Shown: positions 24,764 through 31,778 of the stretch, one piece after another
How positions within the stretch are numbered: position 1 is the first letter of the stretch
Layout of the letters: each line of letters begins with the position of its first letter
Notes under the pieces: model-generated
Database searches by the model: none
What the model was told of the DNA's origin: nothing
What the model saw: only the letters and a program-made list of their open reading frames with translations
Made by a program: the position numbers and the translations under genes
From: an uncultured Ruminococcus sp.
Lineage (GTDB): Bacteria; Bacillota; Clostridia; Oscillospirales; Ruminococcaceae
Length of the DNA stretch: 64,000 nucleotides
Assembly: GCA_910576995.1 (NCBI GenBank)
Contig: CAJTLC010000005.1
Span: 1-64,000 of the forward strand
Direction of reading: 5' to 3'

Positions 24764-25450
24764 ATGAAAGCGCTTGTTTTATTCAGTGGAGGACTTGACA
24801 GCACGACTTGCCTTGCAATGGCAGTGGAAAAATATGGAGTTGAAAATGTAATTGCATTGTCAATATTTTACGGGCAAAAACATGATAAAGAGATAAATGC
24901 GGCGAAAAAAACTGCCGAGCATTACGGAGTTATTTGGAAAACGCTCGATCTTACGCCGATATTTGCCGATTCGAAGTGTTCGCTCCTTGCGCAAAACGAT
25001 GAGGAGATTCCGCAGATAACATATGCGGAACAGCTTAAAGAAACCGACGGCAAGCCTGTTTCAACATATGTTCCATTTAGAAACGGATTGTTTATTTCGT
25101 CGGCGGCAAGCATTGCATTGTCAAACGAATGCGGAGTTATTTACTACGGAGCGCACAGCGACGACGCGGCTGGAAACGCTTATCCAGATTGCAGCGACGC
25201 GTTTAATAATGCAATAAACGCAGCCGTGTTCATAGGCAGCGGGGAGCAGCTTAAAGTTGAAGCTCCATTTGTGAATATGACAAAAGCGGAGATAGTTAAA
25301 AAGGGCATGGAGCTGAAAGTGCCGTATGAACTTACATGGAGCTGCTATGAGGGCGGCGAACGTCCGTGCGGACTTTGCGGAACTTGCCGCGACAGAATAG
25401 CCGCATTCGAGGCGAACGGCATTATTGACCCGCTTATGAAAGGAGAATGA
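24764..25450 (+). CDS. queC: 7-cyano-7-deazaguanine synthase
   Basis: The protein has about 228 residues from the ATG at 24764, with AAGGAG eight bases upstream. The N-terminal PP-loop LFSGGLDSTTCLA binds ATP. GAHSDDAAGNAYPDC is in the middle, and the C-terminal zinc site is CGLCGTCRDR together with the Cys of WSCYEGG. It turns carboxydeazaguanine into preQ0 with ATP and ammonia. Its stop is next to the queF start. Confidence 0.95.
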   Translation: MKALVLFSGGLDSTTCLAMAVEKYGVENVIALSIFYGQKHDKEINAAKKTAEHYGVIWKTLDLTPIFADSKCSLLAQNDEEIPQITYAEQLKETDGKPVSTYVPFRNGLFISSAASIALSNECGVIYYGAHSDDAAGNAYPDCSDAFNNAINAAVFIGSGEQLKVEAPFVNMTKAEIVKKGMELKVPYELTWSCYEGGERPCGLCGTCRDRIAAFEANGIIDPLMKGE

Positions 25451-25452
25451 TC

Positions 25453-25950
25453 ATGGCAGGCAGAACGAAAAACGAGCGCGGAGATATTTCGCTGCTCGGA
25501 AATCAGCATACTAAATATTTGTCGGATTACAGTCCGGAGGTTCTGGAAACGTTTCCGAACAAGCACTCCGACAGGGATTATTTTGTTAAGTTCAATTGTC
25601 CGGAATTCACGAGTTTATGCCCTATTACGGGTCAGCCTGATTTTGCGGCAATATATATATCATACATTCCGTCAGAACGAATGGTCGAAAGCAAATCGCT
25701 GAAGCTTTATCTTTTCAGTTTCCGCAATCACGGCGATTTCCACGAGGACTGCGTAAATATTATAATGAACGATCTTATCAAACTTATGCAGCCGAAATAT
25801 ATAGAAGTATGGGGAAAATTTCTTCCACGCGGCGGAATATCCATCGACCCGTACTGCAATTATGGAATTCCCGATACGAAGTGGGAAAAGCTTGCATGGG
25901 AGCGATTGGCGCATCATGATATGAATCCCGAAGATATAAATAATCGATAA
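25453..25950 (+). CDS. queF: NADPH-dependent 7-cyano-7-deazaguanine reductase
   Basis: The protein has 165 residues from the ATG at 25453 (GGAG seven bases upstream). This is the short, single-domain QueF type. The catalytic Cys is in FTSLCPITGQPDFA, the substrate-binding segment is SLKLYLFSFRNHGDFHE, and GGISIDPYCNYG is near the C-terminus. It reduces preQ0 to preQ1, the riboswitch ligand, so this operon is under end-product feedback. All steps from GTP to preQ1 are encoded here; tgt and queA are not in the window. Confidence 0.95.
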   Translation: MAGRTKNERGDISLLGNQHTKYLSDYSPEVLETFPNKHSDRDYFVKFNCPEFTSLCPITGQPDFAAIYISYIPSERMVESKSLKLYLFSFRNHGDFHEDCVNIIMNDLIKLMQPKYIEVWGKFLPRGGISIDPYCNYGIPDTKWEKLAWERLAHHDMNPEDINNR

Positions 25951-26031
25951 ACATAAAAGGAGCGTGACGAATAATATTTTCTCATATGCATATACTTTTT
26001 TTGGCGGAATATCGCCGGAAAGAGGTTTGTT

Positions 26032-26211
26032 ATGGAAAGATTTGAAATGCCGGTGGGACTGAGCATGGCTCTTGCCATGAATCCCGAAGCCATGCAGAAA
26101 TTTGCGGGACTTCCCGAAACGAAGAAATGGGAGATAGTAAGCGGAACACACGCTGTCGAATCCCGTGAGCAGATGAAAAAATACGTGGAGAATATCATTA
26201 CTGCATATTGA
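26032..26211 (+). CDS. Small conserved-looking protein of 59 residues
   Basis: ATG at 26032 with AGAGG upstream, ending at TGA 26209-26211. The sequence (MERFEMPVGLSMALAMNPEA...) has a Met/Ala-rich front, a middle with LPETKKWEIVSGT and an end in SREQMKKYVENII. Short clostridial proteins with this AM..F...K..I...S..EM...V pattern exist, but their function is not known to me. It lies 81 bp after queF and just before the terminator at 26225, so it may be the last gene of the que operon. Confidence 0.6.
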   Translation: MERFEMPVGLSMALAMNPEAMQKFAGLPETKKWEIVSGTHAVESREQMKKYVENIITAY

Positions 26212-26224
26212 TATTATGAAGTGT

Positions 26225-26264
26225 AAAAAGCTGACGTGAATAAAATATCGCGTCAGCTTTTTAT
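26225..26264. terminator. Bidirectional intrinsic terminator
   Basis: AAAAAGCTGACG and CGTCAGCTTTTT pair over a 14-base loop. It ends the que operon and the convergent membrane-protein operon. Confidence 0.88.
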
Positions 26265-26882
26265 TTACAACGAATCTATTGAGTTATATGCCGAGGTGTC
26301 TTCAGGTTTGATTTTAAATATTTCATCGTGGGTAAGTTCAGCCATCTCTTCGGGAGCATTTTTTTGGTATTCTTCCATTTTGGTCTGGTAATCATTTTTT
26401 ATGTTGTTGCGGACAGCGTCAAACTTCTGATCTTCAAATTTTTCATCAAAATACGGAAAACCTGCCTGCTGTTCGAGGAAAATGTAAGTCCTGTTAACGA
26501 ATGTCAGAATTACCGCGACTGCGATAAGAATCAGCAGAATCATTAAATTAATAGGAAAATGTGAAATGGTTTTGTTAACAAAATATGTTTTTCCGTTGAA
26601 AAGAAGAATAGCGTCTATAAATTGTAAGATCGCTGCGCAATATCCATAAACTGTCTTATGTTTGTAACAGCATAAAAAGAGAAAAACAAATTCGGCGGGT
26701 TTGAATATTAAGCAGTCCAACGTAAGAAAAAGATTCATTTTTGATGTGAGAATCACCATGAAAAACTGCGAAACTGAATAAACTATGCATATCAAAGCGC
26801 AGGCTGTCATAATAATATTATAAATTTTTTTGCATTTTTTTAATTTTATGGCATACTTCGCGAAACAGGATAATTCTGTCAT
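26265..26882 (-). CDS. Membrane protein of unknown function, paralog of the next gene
   Basis: The protein has 205 residues with four or five hydrophobic segments (about 25-45, 50-70, 80-95, 110-130) and a charged cytosolic tail. Conserved points shared with the 26879-27505 protein are KKCKKIYN near the start, SQFFMVILT, FLCCYKHK, YIFLEQQAGFPYFDE and DAVRNNIKNDYQ. The two therefore arose by tandem duplication. The Cys-Tyr-Lys-His turn and the GFPYF motif are the best family marks. I do not recognise a named family. GGAGGATATT precedes the ATG, overlapping the upstream gene by 4 bp. Confidence 0.7.
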   Translation of the reverse strand: MTELSCFAKYAIKLKKCKKIYNIIMTACALICIVYSVSQFFMVILTSKMNLFLTLDCLIFKPAEFVFLFLCCYKHKTVYGYCAAILQFIDAILLFNGKTYFVNKTISHFPINLMILLILIAVAVILTFVNRTYIFLEQQAGFPYFDEKFEDQKFDAVRNNIKNDYQTKMEEYQKNAPEEMAELTHDEIFKIKPEDTSAYNSIDSL

Positions 26883-27505
26883 ATAATATCCTCCATTTCA
26901 TATGAAGTTGGCTTATCTTTATTGCCGTTATCCTCCGAAACGTTTGCGTTGATAAAATCGTCCATGTTGTCGGAACTTGTTTTTTGCCTGCGTTCATAAT
27001 CCTGCTGAAAATTGCTTTTTATGTTATCTTGAATAATATCCAGTTTGTGTTCTTCATGTCTTTGATTGAAATATGGGAATCCCAGCTGCTTTGACAAGTA
27101 AATATATTTTTGATTGGCAATTATTGTGAGCGTCGACATTGCGATACAAGCAGCAAAAATTACAGCATTCATATCAATATATGAACCGATAAATTTATCG
27201 AAATATGAAGAGCCAAGCTGCGATACAGCTATATTAAGAGCAGATGTTATAATTGCGAAAACGGCAAATTTATTCTGATGTTTATAACAGGCAAGATATC
27301 CGAAAATAAATAATAATATTTTAAATATTATGCCGTCAAAAAGCAGAAATAAAACGTCGTTGCTGACAGTAAGAATGATCATAAAAAGCTGAGAAGCGGC
27401 ATAAGTCAGGCATACGGCAGCATATATTAGAGAGACGGTATTATAGATTCGTCGGCAGTTTCTGAGGGCAGCAGCATTTTGCTGCATTTCATCATATGCG
27501 TTCAT
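26879..27505 (-). CDS. Membrane protein of unknown function, paralog of its neighbour
   Basis: The protein has 208 residues from the ATG at 27505 (AAAGGAG upstream). Its layout is the same as the downstream paralog: RNCRRIYNTVS, SQLFMIILT, YLACYKHQ, QKYIYLSKQLGFPYFNQ and DIIQDNIKSNFQQDYERR. The acidic tail (about 175-208) is longer and differs. Helices suggest a four- or five-pass membrane protein. The pair is translationally coupled, so a heteromeric complex is possible, but no function can be given. Confidence 0.7.
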   Translation of the reverse strand: MNAYDEMQQNAAALRNCRRIYNTVSLIYAAVCLTYAASQLFMIILTVSNDVLFLLFDGIIFKILLFIFGYLACYKHQNKFAVFAIITSALNIAVSQLGSSYFDKFIGSYIDMNAVIFAACIAMSTLTIIANQKYIYLSKQLGFPYFNQRHEEHKLDIIQDNIKSNFQQDYERRQKTSSDNMDDFINANVSEDNGNKDKPTSYEMEDII

Positions 27506-27567
27506 GATTCTCCTTTCTGAGAACACAGATTTTAAATCTGAGTAACATTTTTCAAACAGAAGGAATA

Positions 27568-28050
27568 TTATATATCGGCGATGTTCATAACGACGCCTGC
27601 CGATGAAATGTCGATATGACCGAATGAACGCCGTTTTCCGTCGTGAGGGCAGGATGCGCTGCCGGGATTCATGATGTAAAGACCATCCTCAAATTTATTA
27701 TATCTTACATGAGTGTGACCGTACAAAACAATATCGCAGCCGTTTTCTTTCGCATTCCGCTTGATTATTTCGAGATCGTTTTTTACGGCGAAGAGATGAC
27801 CATGAGTTGCGAAAATTTTATGACCGCCAGCGGGAATGATCTCAAAGCCAGGACTTAGGCTTCCCCAGTCGCAGTTTCCCGCAACATGGATAGTTTTGTT
27901 TGTGTATGCGGGGTTTTCTGATAAAAACGAATCCAGATCTCTTTCGCCGTCGCCGAGATGAATAAAAAGATCAGCGTCTTTGTTTCGCAGGAAAACATCT
28001 TCAATTGAACAGGTCAGTCCGTGTGTGTCTGAAATAACGATTATACGCAT
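27568..28050 (-). CDS. Metallophosphoesterase, YfcE/MJ0936 type
   Basis: The protein has 160 residues from the ATG at 28050 with GGAGG upstream. Metal-site motifs are in the right order: ISDTHG (8-13), HLGDGERD (about 40), AGNCDWG (about 62), THGH (about 85) and YGHTHVR (about 110). The family hydrolyses phosphodiesters; the physiological substrate is unknown. It has its own promoter (28094-28122) and may co-transcribe with the two membrane proteins that follow 62 bp later. Confidence 0.9.
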   Translation of the reverse strand: MRIIVISDTHGLTCSIEDVFLRNKDADLFIHLGDGERDLDSFLSENPAYTNKTIHVAGNCDWGSLSPGFEIIPAGGHKIFATHGHLFAVKNDLEIIKRNAKENGCDIVLYGHTHVRYNKFEDGLYIMNPGSASCPHDGKRRSFGHIDISSAGVVMNIADI

Positions 28051-28093
28051 AAAAACCTCCAAAGTTAAAAAAGCAGAAATATGTTGTACAAAC

Positions 28094-28122
28094 ATTATAA
28101 CATAAAAAAATTAAATTTGCAA
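28094..28122 (-). promoter_or_regulatory. Promoter of the metallophosphoesterase gene
   Basis: Minus strand TTGCAA, 17-base spacer, TATAAT (plus-strand 28117-28122 and 28094-28099). Confidence 0.7.
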
Positions 28123-28137
28123 TAGGAGGATTATTAT

Positions 28138-28389
28138 ATGAATAAAAATAATTTTGATCCCAAACAGCTTAATGGTCTGCTTAACGTTGTCAGCAAGAAA
28201 ATAGGAATTCCGCCCGAGCAGTTAAAAAAAGAACTTGAGGCCGGAAAATTCGACAGCGCGCTTTCGGCGATGAGCGCAGGCGAGAGCGCTAAATTTCAGC
28301 AGGTTATGAAAAATCCGCAGCTTATTGAGAAATTGATGAGTACGCCGCAGGCTAAGGCGCTGTACCAGAAGCTTTCAGGCGGAAAATAA
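28138..28389 (+). CDS. Small soluble protein of unknown function
   Basis: 83 residues, all predicted helical and charged, with IGIPPEQLKKELEAGKFDSAL and a C-terminal NPQLIEKLMSTPQAKALYQKL. AGGAGG precedes the ATG. It starts a four-gene set (28138-29292) that ends in a BofA-like protein. The K..GIPPEQLK..L..G form is common in small clostridial proteins next to such genes, but no function is known to me. Confidence 0.65.
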   Translation: MNKNNFDPKQLNGLLNVVSKKIGIPPEQLKKELEAGKFDSALSAMSAGESAKFQQVMKNPQLIEKLMSTPQAKALYQKLSGGK

Positions 28390-28407
28390 AGTAGGACGGT
28401 GTGATCT

Positions 28408-28776
28408 TTGGACGACATAATGAATAAAATTTCGGGGATTCTTTCCGATGAGGAGAGTCTGCGTCAGCTTTCGGAGCTGATGCAGATGATAAATTCCGGA
28501 GAAGTTCCTGATTGCGGCGAAAATGCTGAGGAACAGGCGGCGGAATCGGACTGCGGCGGCGAAAGTGGAATGCCTGATATGGAAATGATCATGAAGCTTA
28601 TGACGATAGTCGGAACGCTTAATCAGCAGGATAAAAACACCGAACTGCTTATCGCGCTTCGTCCGCATCTGGGCTCCGAAAAGCAGAAACGGCTTGATAA
28701 AGCTATGAAACTTCTGAAGATCGCAGCCGTTTACAGCGCCGCCAAAGAATCGGGAGCGCTTAATAATCTGTTCTGA
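28408..28776 (+). CDS. Small acidic/helical protein of unknown function
   Basis: 122 residues from a TTG (28408); an ATG four codons later (28420) is an alternative. The N-terminal helix MNKISGILSDEESLRQLSEL is followed by an acidic, Cys-containing linker (about 35-58), then a helical domain ending LDKAMKLLKIAAVYSAAKES. The same C-terminal pattern occurs in uncharacterised clostridial proteins. It lies 18 bp after the previous gene and 14 bp before the next, so it belongs to one operon. Confidence 0.6.
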   Translation: MDDIMNKISGILSDEESLRQLSELMQMINSGEVPDCGENAEEQAAESDCGGESGMPDMEMIMKLMTIVGTLNQQDKNTELLIALRPHLGSEKQKRLDKAMKLLKIAAVYSAAKESGALNNLF

Positions 28777-28790
28777 AAGGAGGCGGCAAA

Positions 28791-29036
28791 ATGTCAGTAT
28801 ATGGCGGAAATTTTCGGAACGTAAACAATATTCGGCAGGCAGGCGGAGCCGATATTCCGCCTCGTATCGAAGAAAAAAAGATGACTGCGCAAAACAGGGG
28901 AATGCTTAGCGGAATCTTGCCGAAAAGCATTGATCGCGATACGCTGCTGATAGCTGCTCTTTTGCTTTTACTTATTAAAGAGGGCGGGGATATGAAACTT
29001 ATCCTTGCCCTTGCGTATATAATACTGGAGGTGTAA
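28791..29036 (+). CDS. Small protein with C-terminal hydrophobic segment
   Basis: 81 residues. The first 50 are polar (GGADIPPRIEEKK...). The rest is hydrophobic (TLLIAALLLLLIKEGGDMKLILALAYIILEV), which could be one or two membrane segments. GGAGG lies upstream of the ATG. It ends one base before the BofA-like gene. Function unknown; position suggests a membrane partner of the neighbours. Confidence 0.6.
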   Translation: MSVYGGNFRNVNNIRQAGGADIPPRIEEKKMTAQNRGMLSGILPKSIDRDTLLIAALLLLLIKEGGDMKLILALAYIILEV

Positions 29037-29037
29037 A

Positions 29038-29292
29038 ATGAACACGGAAATCATATTTTATTCGGTCTGCGCATTAACTGCGGCGATAATGTTTATTTAT
29101 ATCCGCAGGCGCAAAAAATGGCTGTCTACTGCAATTTTCGGCGTAGTATCCGGACTTGCCGCTCTTTTTCTTATTAATAGTTTCGGAGGCGGATTCGGAG
29201 TACATATTCCGCTTAATACTTTTAACGTATGCGGAAGCGTGGTTTTGGGAGTTCCATTTGTTGCTGCAATTGTGATACTTGGAATGTTTTAG
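29038..29292 (+). CDS. BofA-family integral membrane protein
   Basis: 84 residues with two or three membrane helices. The C-terminal half, FGVHIPLNTFNVCGSVVLGVPFVAAIVIL, resembles the BofA core (G..P.N..T......GVPG.), the pro-sigma-K processing inhibitor of sporulating Bacilli. In Ruminococcus-type organisms that do not visibly sporulate the role is unclear. The stop codon TAG lies in TTTAGAGC, the usual arm start of the local palindromic repeat, though no full element follows. Confidence 0.65.
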   Translation: MNTEIIFYSVCALTAAIMFIYIRRRKKWLSTAIFGVVSGLAALFLINSFGGGFGVHIPLNTFNVCGSVVLGVPFVAAIVILGMF

Positions 29293-29340
29293 AGCATATG
29301 AGTATCTCGGAAATTTATACATAAAATTTTCAAAAATCTC

Positions 29341-29369
29341 TTGAAATTTTATCAATAATGTGATATAAT
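29341..29369 (+). promoter_or_regulatory. Promoter of the pyrimidine-nucleoside phosphorylase gene
   Basis: TTGAAA (29341-29346), 17-base spacer, TATAAT (29364-29369). Confidence 0.78.
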
Positions 29370-29425
29370 TAATATAAGAGATATCGCATAAAGATTTGCG
29401 GTGCTGCTTATTGGAGGTGGACAGC

Positions 29426-30706
29426 TTGAATGTAATTGATATAATTAATAAAACCAAAAGAAAAGAACCTCTTGTACGCGATGAAATAGAATATCTTGTA
29501 AACGGCTATACTTCGGGAGGAATTCCTGATTACCAAATGTCGGCATGGCTTATGGCAGTATGTCTTAACGGACTGACAGACGAAGAAACCCTGCTCTTAA
29601 CGCTGGCAATGCGCGACAGCGGAGATATTCTTGATCTTGGCGAAGTCAAAGGGATAACGGTCGACAAGCACAGCACGGGCGGCGTCGGCGACAAGACAAC
29701 CCTTATAATAGGTCCTGCTGCGGCAGCCTGCGGCGTATATGTTCCTAAAATGTCGGGCAGGGGATTGGGGCATACAGGCGGTACTATTGATAAACTGGAG
29801 AGTATAAGCGGCTATCGTACAGAACTTTCTTTCGAAGAATTCCGTGATATTGTAAATCAAACCGGATTTTCCGTGATTTCTCAAAGCGGTTCTCTTTGTC
29901 CTGCCGATAAGAAAATCTACGCTCTTCGTAACGCGACCGCAACTGTTGACAGTATTCCGCTTATCTGCGCAAGTATTATGAGCAAAAAGCTTGCGCTGAA
30001 TGCCGATTGTATTCTCCTCGACGTAAAATGGGGGACGGGTGCATTCATGAAAACGCGTGAAGAAGCTGAAAAACTTGCCGCTATCATGGAGAAGACAGCG
30101 AAAGCGGCAGGCAAAAAATGCCGAGCCGTTGTTACTGATATGAACGAACCGCTGGGCTTTGCTATAGGAAATTCTCTGGAAATTCGTGAAGCTGTCGATG
30201 TTTTGAAAGGTCGATCTAAGGGCAGGCTCTACAGAATTTGTATGGAACTTACCGCAGATATGCTTGAACTTGCAGGAAAGGGAAATCATGATGAATGTGT
30301 AAAAATGGCGAAAGAAGCTGTTGCTTCAGGACGCGCTCTTGAAATTTTCAGAAAAACGATCGAACTTCACGGAGGCGACGGTCGCATATGCGACGATGAC
30401 AGTCTGTTTCCGAAAGCAAAATACAGCCATGTTATAAGCGCTTCACGCGATGTTGAAATAATTTCTGTAGATGCCGAGGAACTTGGTATGGCAAGTCTTA
30501 TGCTCGGTGCAGGCAGGGTTTGCAAATCTGACGATATTGACAGCGCAGCAGGAATTATTCTGGAATTTGAAGCAGGAGATAAAATTTCTATGGACGCTCC
30601 TTTGATGACGCTGTATTCCGACGTTTGCAGCGATTTTCACGAGGCGGCAATGCGTGCGTATAAAGCTATAAAATTCAGATATCTTACATCACGGGCTTTG
30701 ACATGA
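29426..30706 (+). CDS. Pyrimidine-nucleoside phosphorylase
   Basis: 426 residues from a TTG at 29426, placed eight bases after GGAGG and matching the family N-terminus (MNVIDIINKTKR...). Visible motifs are IPDYQMSAWLMAV, DKHSTGGVGDKTTLI (phosphate-binding loop), KMSGRGLGHTGGTIDKLES, and ALRNATATVDSIPLICASIM with SKKLA. It cleaves thymidine, uridine and deoxyuridine to base and sugar 1-phosphate. It stands alone under its own promoter and salvages pyrimidines. The symbol could be pdp or deoA; substrate range cannot be read from sequence alone. Confidence 0.93.
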   Translation: MNVIDIINKTKRKEPLVRDEIEYLVNGYTSGGIPDYQMSAWLMAVCLNGLTDEETLLLTLAMRDSGDILDLGEVKGITVDKHSTGGVGDKTTLIIGPAAAACGVYVPKMSGRGLGHTGGTIDKLESISGYRTELSFEEFRDIVNQTGFSVISQSGSLCPADKKIYALRNATATVDSIPLICASIMSKKLALNADCILLDVKWGTGAFMKTREEAEKLAAIMEKTAKAAGKKCRAVVTDMNEPLGFAIGNSLEIREAVDVLKGRSKGRLYRICMELTADMLELAGKGNHDECVKMAKEAVASGRALEIFRKTIELHGGDGRICDDDSLFPKAKYSHVISASRDVEIISVDAEELGMASLMLGAGRVCKSDDIDSAAGIILEFEAGDKISMDAPLMTLYSDVCSDFHEAAMRAYKAIKFRYLTSRALT

Positions 30707-30731
30707 GAGTGGACATCTCATCATGCATATT

Positions 30732-30842
30732 TTAGAGCCTGTTCAGTATCTTTTCTGCACGCTTTTTCGGCGAATTTTGTCTCTTACTGCGTCAAAATTG
30801 TGCCCGAAATTCGCACATAAAAAGAGACTGAACAGGCTCTTA
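30732..30842 (+). repeat. Short complete palindromic repeat element
   Basis: The left arm TTAGAGCCTGTTCAGTATCT mirrors the right arm (in reverse complement TAAGAGCCTGTTCAGTCTCT). The 70-bp core has GCACGCTTTTTCGGCGAATTTTG, TACTGCGTC and AAAATTGTGCCCGAAATTCGCAC, which again pair with each other. It lacks the central block found in the 165-190 bp copies. It sits between the phosphorylase gene and the promoter at 30851. Confidence 0.85.
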
Positions 30843-30850
30843 AAATTAGC

Positions 30851-30879
30851 TTGACAATAATTGTGAAAAGTGGTAAAAT
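30851..30879 (+). promoter_or_regulatory. Promoter of the zinc-ribbon protein gene
   Basis: TTGACA (30851-30856), 17-base spacer, TAAAAT (30874-30879), starting nine bases after the repeat at 30732-30842. Confidence 0.75.
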
Positions 30880-30962
30880 TACTATAGGCAACATCGCAGA
30901 ATTAGCGGTTGTCGCCTATAAAGCCGTGAGCAGCGAATATTGTTTAACGGGAGGTATTGTAA

Positions 30963-31481
30963 ATGGGCTTTAAAGAAACTGTTATGGAATTTGCCGGAAA
31001 GGTCGGCGATACCGTTGATAAAGGAATTAAGAGCGGTTCTGAGGGATTGCAGAAAATGACGGAAAAATCTCGTCTGCAAAAGGAGATCAATCAGCGTAAT
31101 ATTGAAATCAACAATATTTTTCAGGCTGTCGGTCAGAAACTTTACAAGGAAGATCCGAATAATAAAATGTTTGAAGGCGTTTTCGGCGCTGTGAAAGAAA
31201 AGAAATCCCAGATCGAGGAATATAAAAAACAGCTTGCTGTGCTTGAGGATAAGATACCATGCCATACTTGCGGCGAGATGATTTCGAAAGCAACTGCTGT
31301 ATGCCCAAAATGCGGAAGTATTAATGCTGCCGGACAGAAAAAAGAGGCTGGCGGTCTTAACGAGACAAAGCAGCCTGAAAAGGTTAATGCCGAAAAGGTG
31401 AAAATCTGCAAAAATTGCGGCAATACGCTTGATGAAACAGCGAAATTCTGCAATAAATGCGGTACTAAGCTTGATGACTGA
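30963..31481 (+). CDS. Coiled-coil protein with two zinc ribbons
   Basis: 172 residues. The first 95 form helices, likely a coiled coil (EKSRLQKEINQRNIEINNIF and EEYKKQLAVLEDK). Then come a zinc ribbon CHTCGEMISKATAVCPKCG (about 101-119), a polar linker, and a second one, CKNCGNTLDETAKFCNKCG (about 149-167). GGGAGG lies upstream of the ATG. It is a stand-alone gene with promoter and terminator. No enzymatic domain is visible, and an adaptor or scaffold role is only a guess. Confidence 0.75.
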   Translation: MGFKETVMEFAGKVGDTVDKGIKSGSEGLQKMTEKSRLQKEINQRNIEINNIFQAVGQKLYKEDPNNKMFEGVFGAVKEKKSQIEEYKKQLAVLEDKIPCHTCGEMISKATAVCPKCGSINAAGQKKEAGGLNETKQPEKVNAEKVKICKNCGNTLDETAKFCNKCGTKLDD

Positions 31482-31500
31482 TCATGCGCTCTTGTTTTTT

Positions 31501-31547
31501 CAGCAGTCTTTTTTAAGGAATTTTCCTGAGAAAGACTGCTGATTTTT
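31501..31547 (+). terminator. Intrinsic terminator
   Basis: CAGCAGTCTTT and AAAGACTGCTG form an 11-bp stem followed by ATTTTT. Confidence 0.85.
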
Positions 31548-31621
31548 ATATTTTATTAAATTGTGAATATATTCAATATAGCAAAAAATGATTAGTTTAT
31601 TAATTTTTAGCAATAATTGAC

Positions 31622-31650
31622 TTGAATTATTCATGAAAATGTAATAAAAT
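31622..31650 (+). promoter_or_regulatory. Promoter of the xylanase gene
   Basis: TTGAAT (31622-31627), 17-base spacer, TAAAAT (31645-31650). A leader of about 125 nt follows, with a small hairpin TGAGATTTTATCTCA. Confidence 0.55.
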
Positions 31651-31778
31651 AGAAACATGAAAGCAATAAGTATGAAATCGTGGCGATTTATACTGTTGCA
31701 TTTTATCAAGAGGGATGCATTTGAGATTTTATCTCATCGGCAGATATCATTATATTAAGAAAGTGAGGAGTGCTTTAC

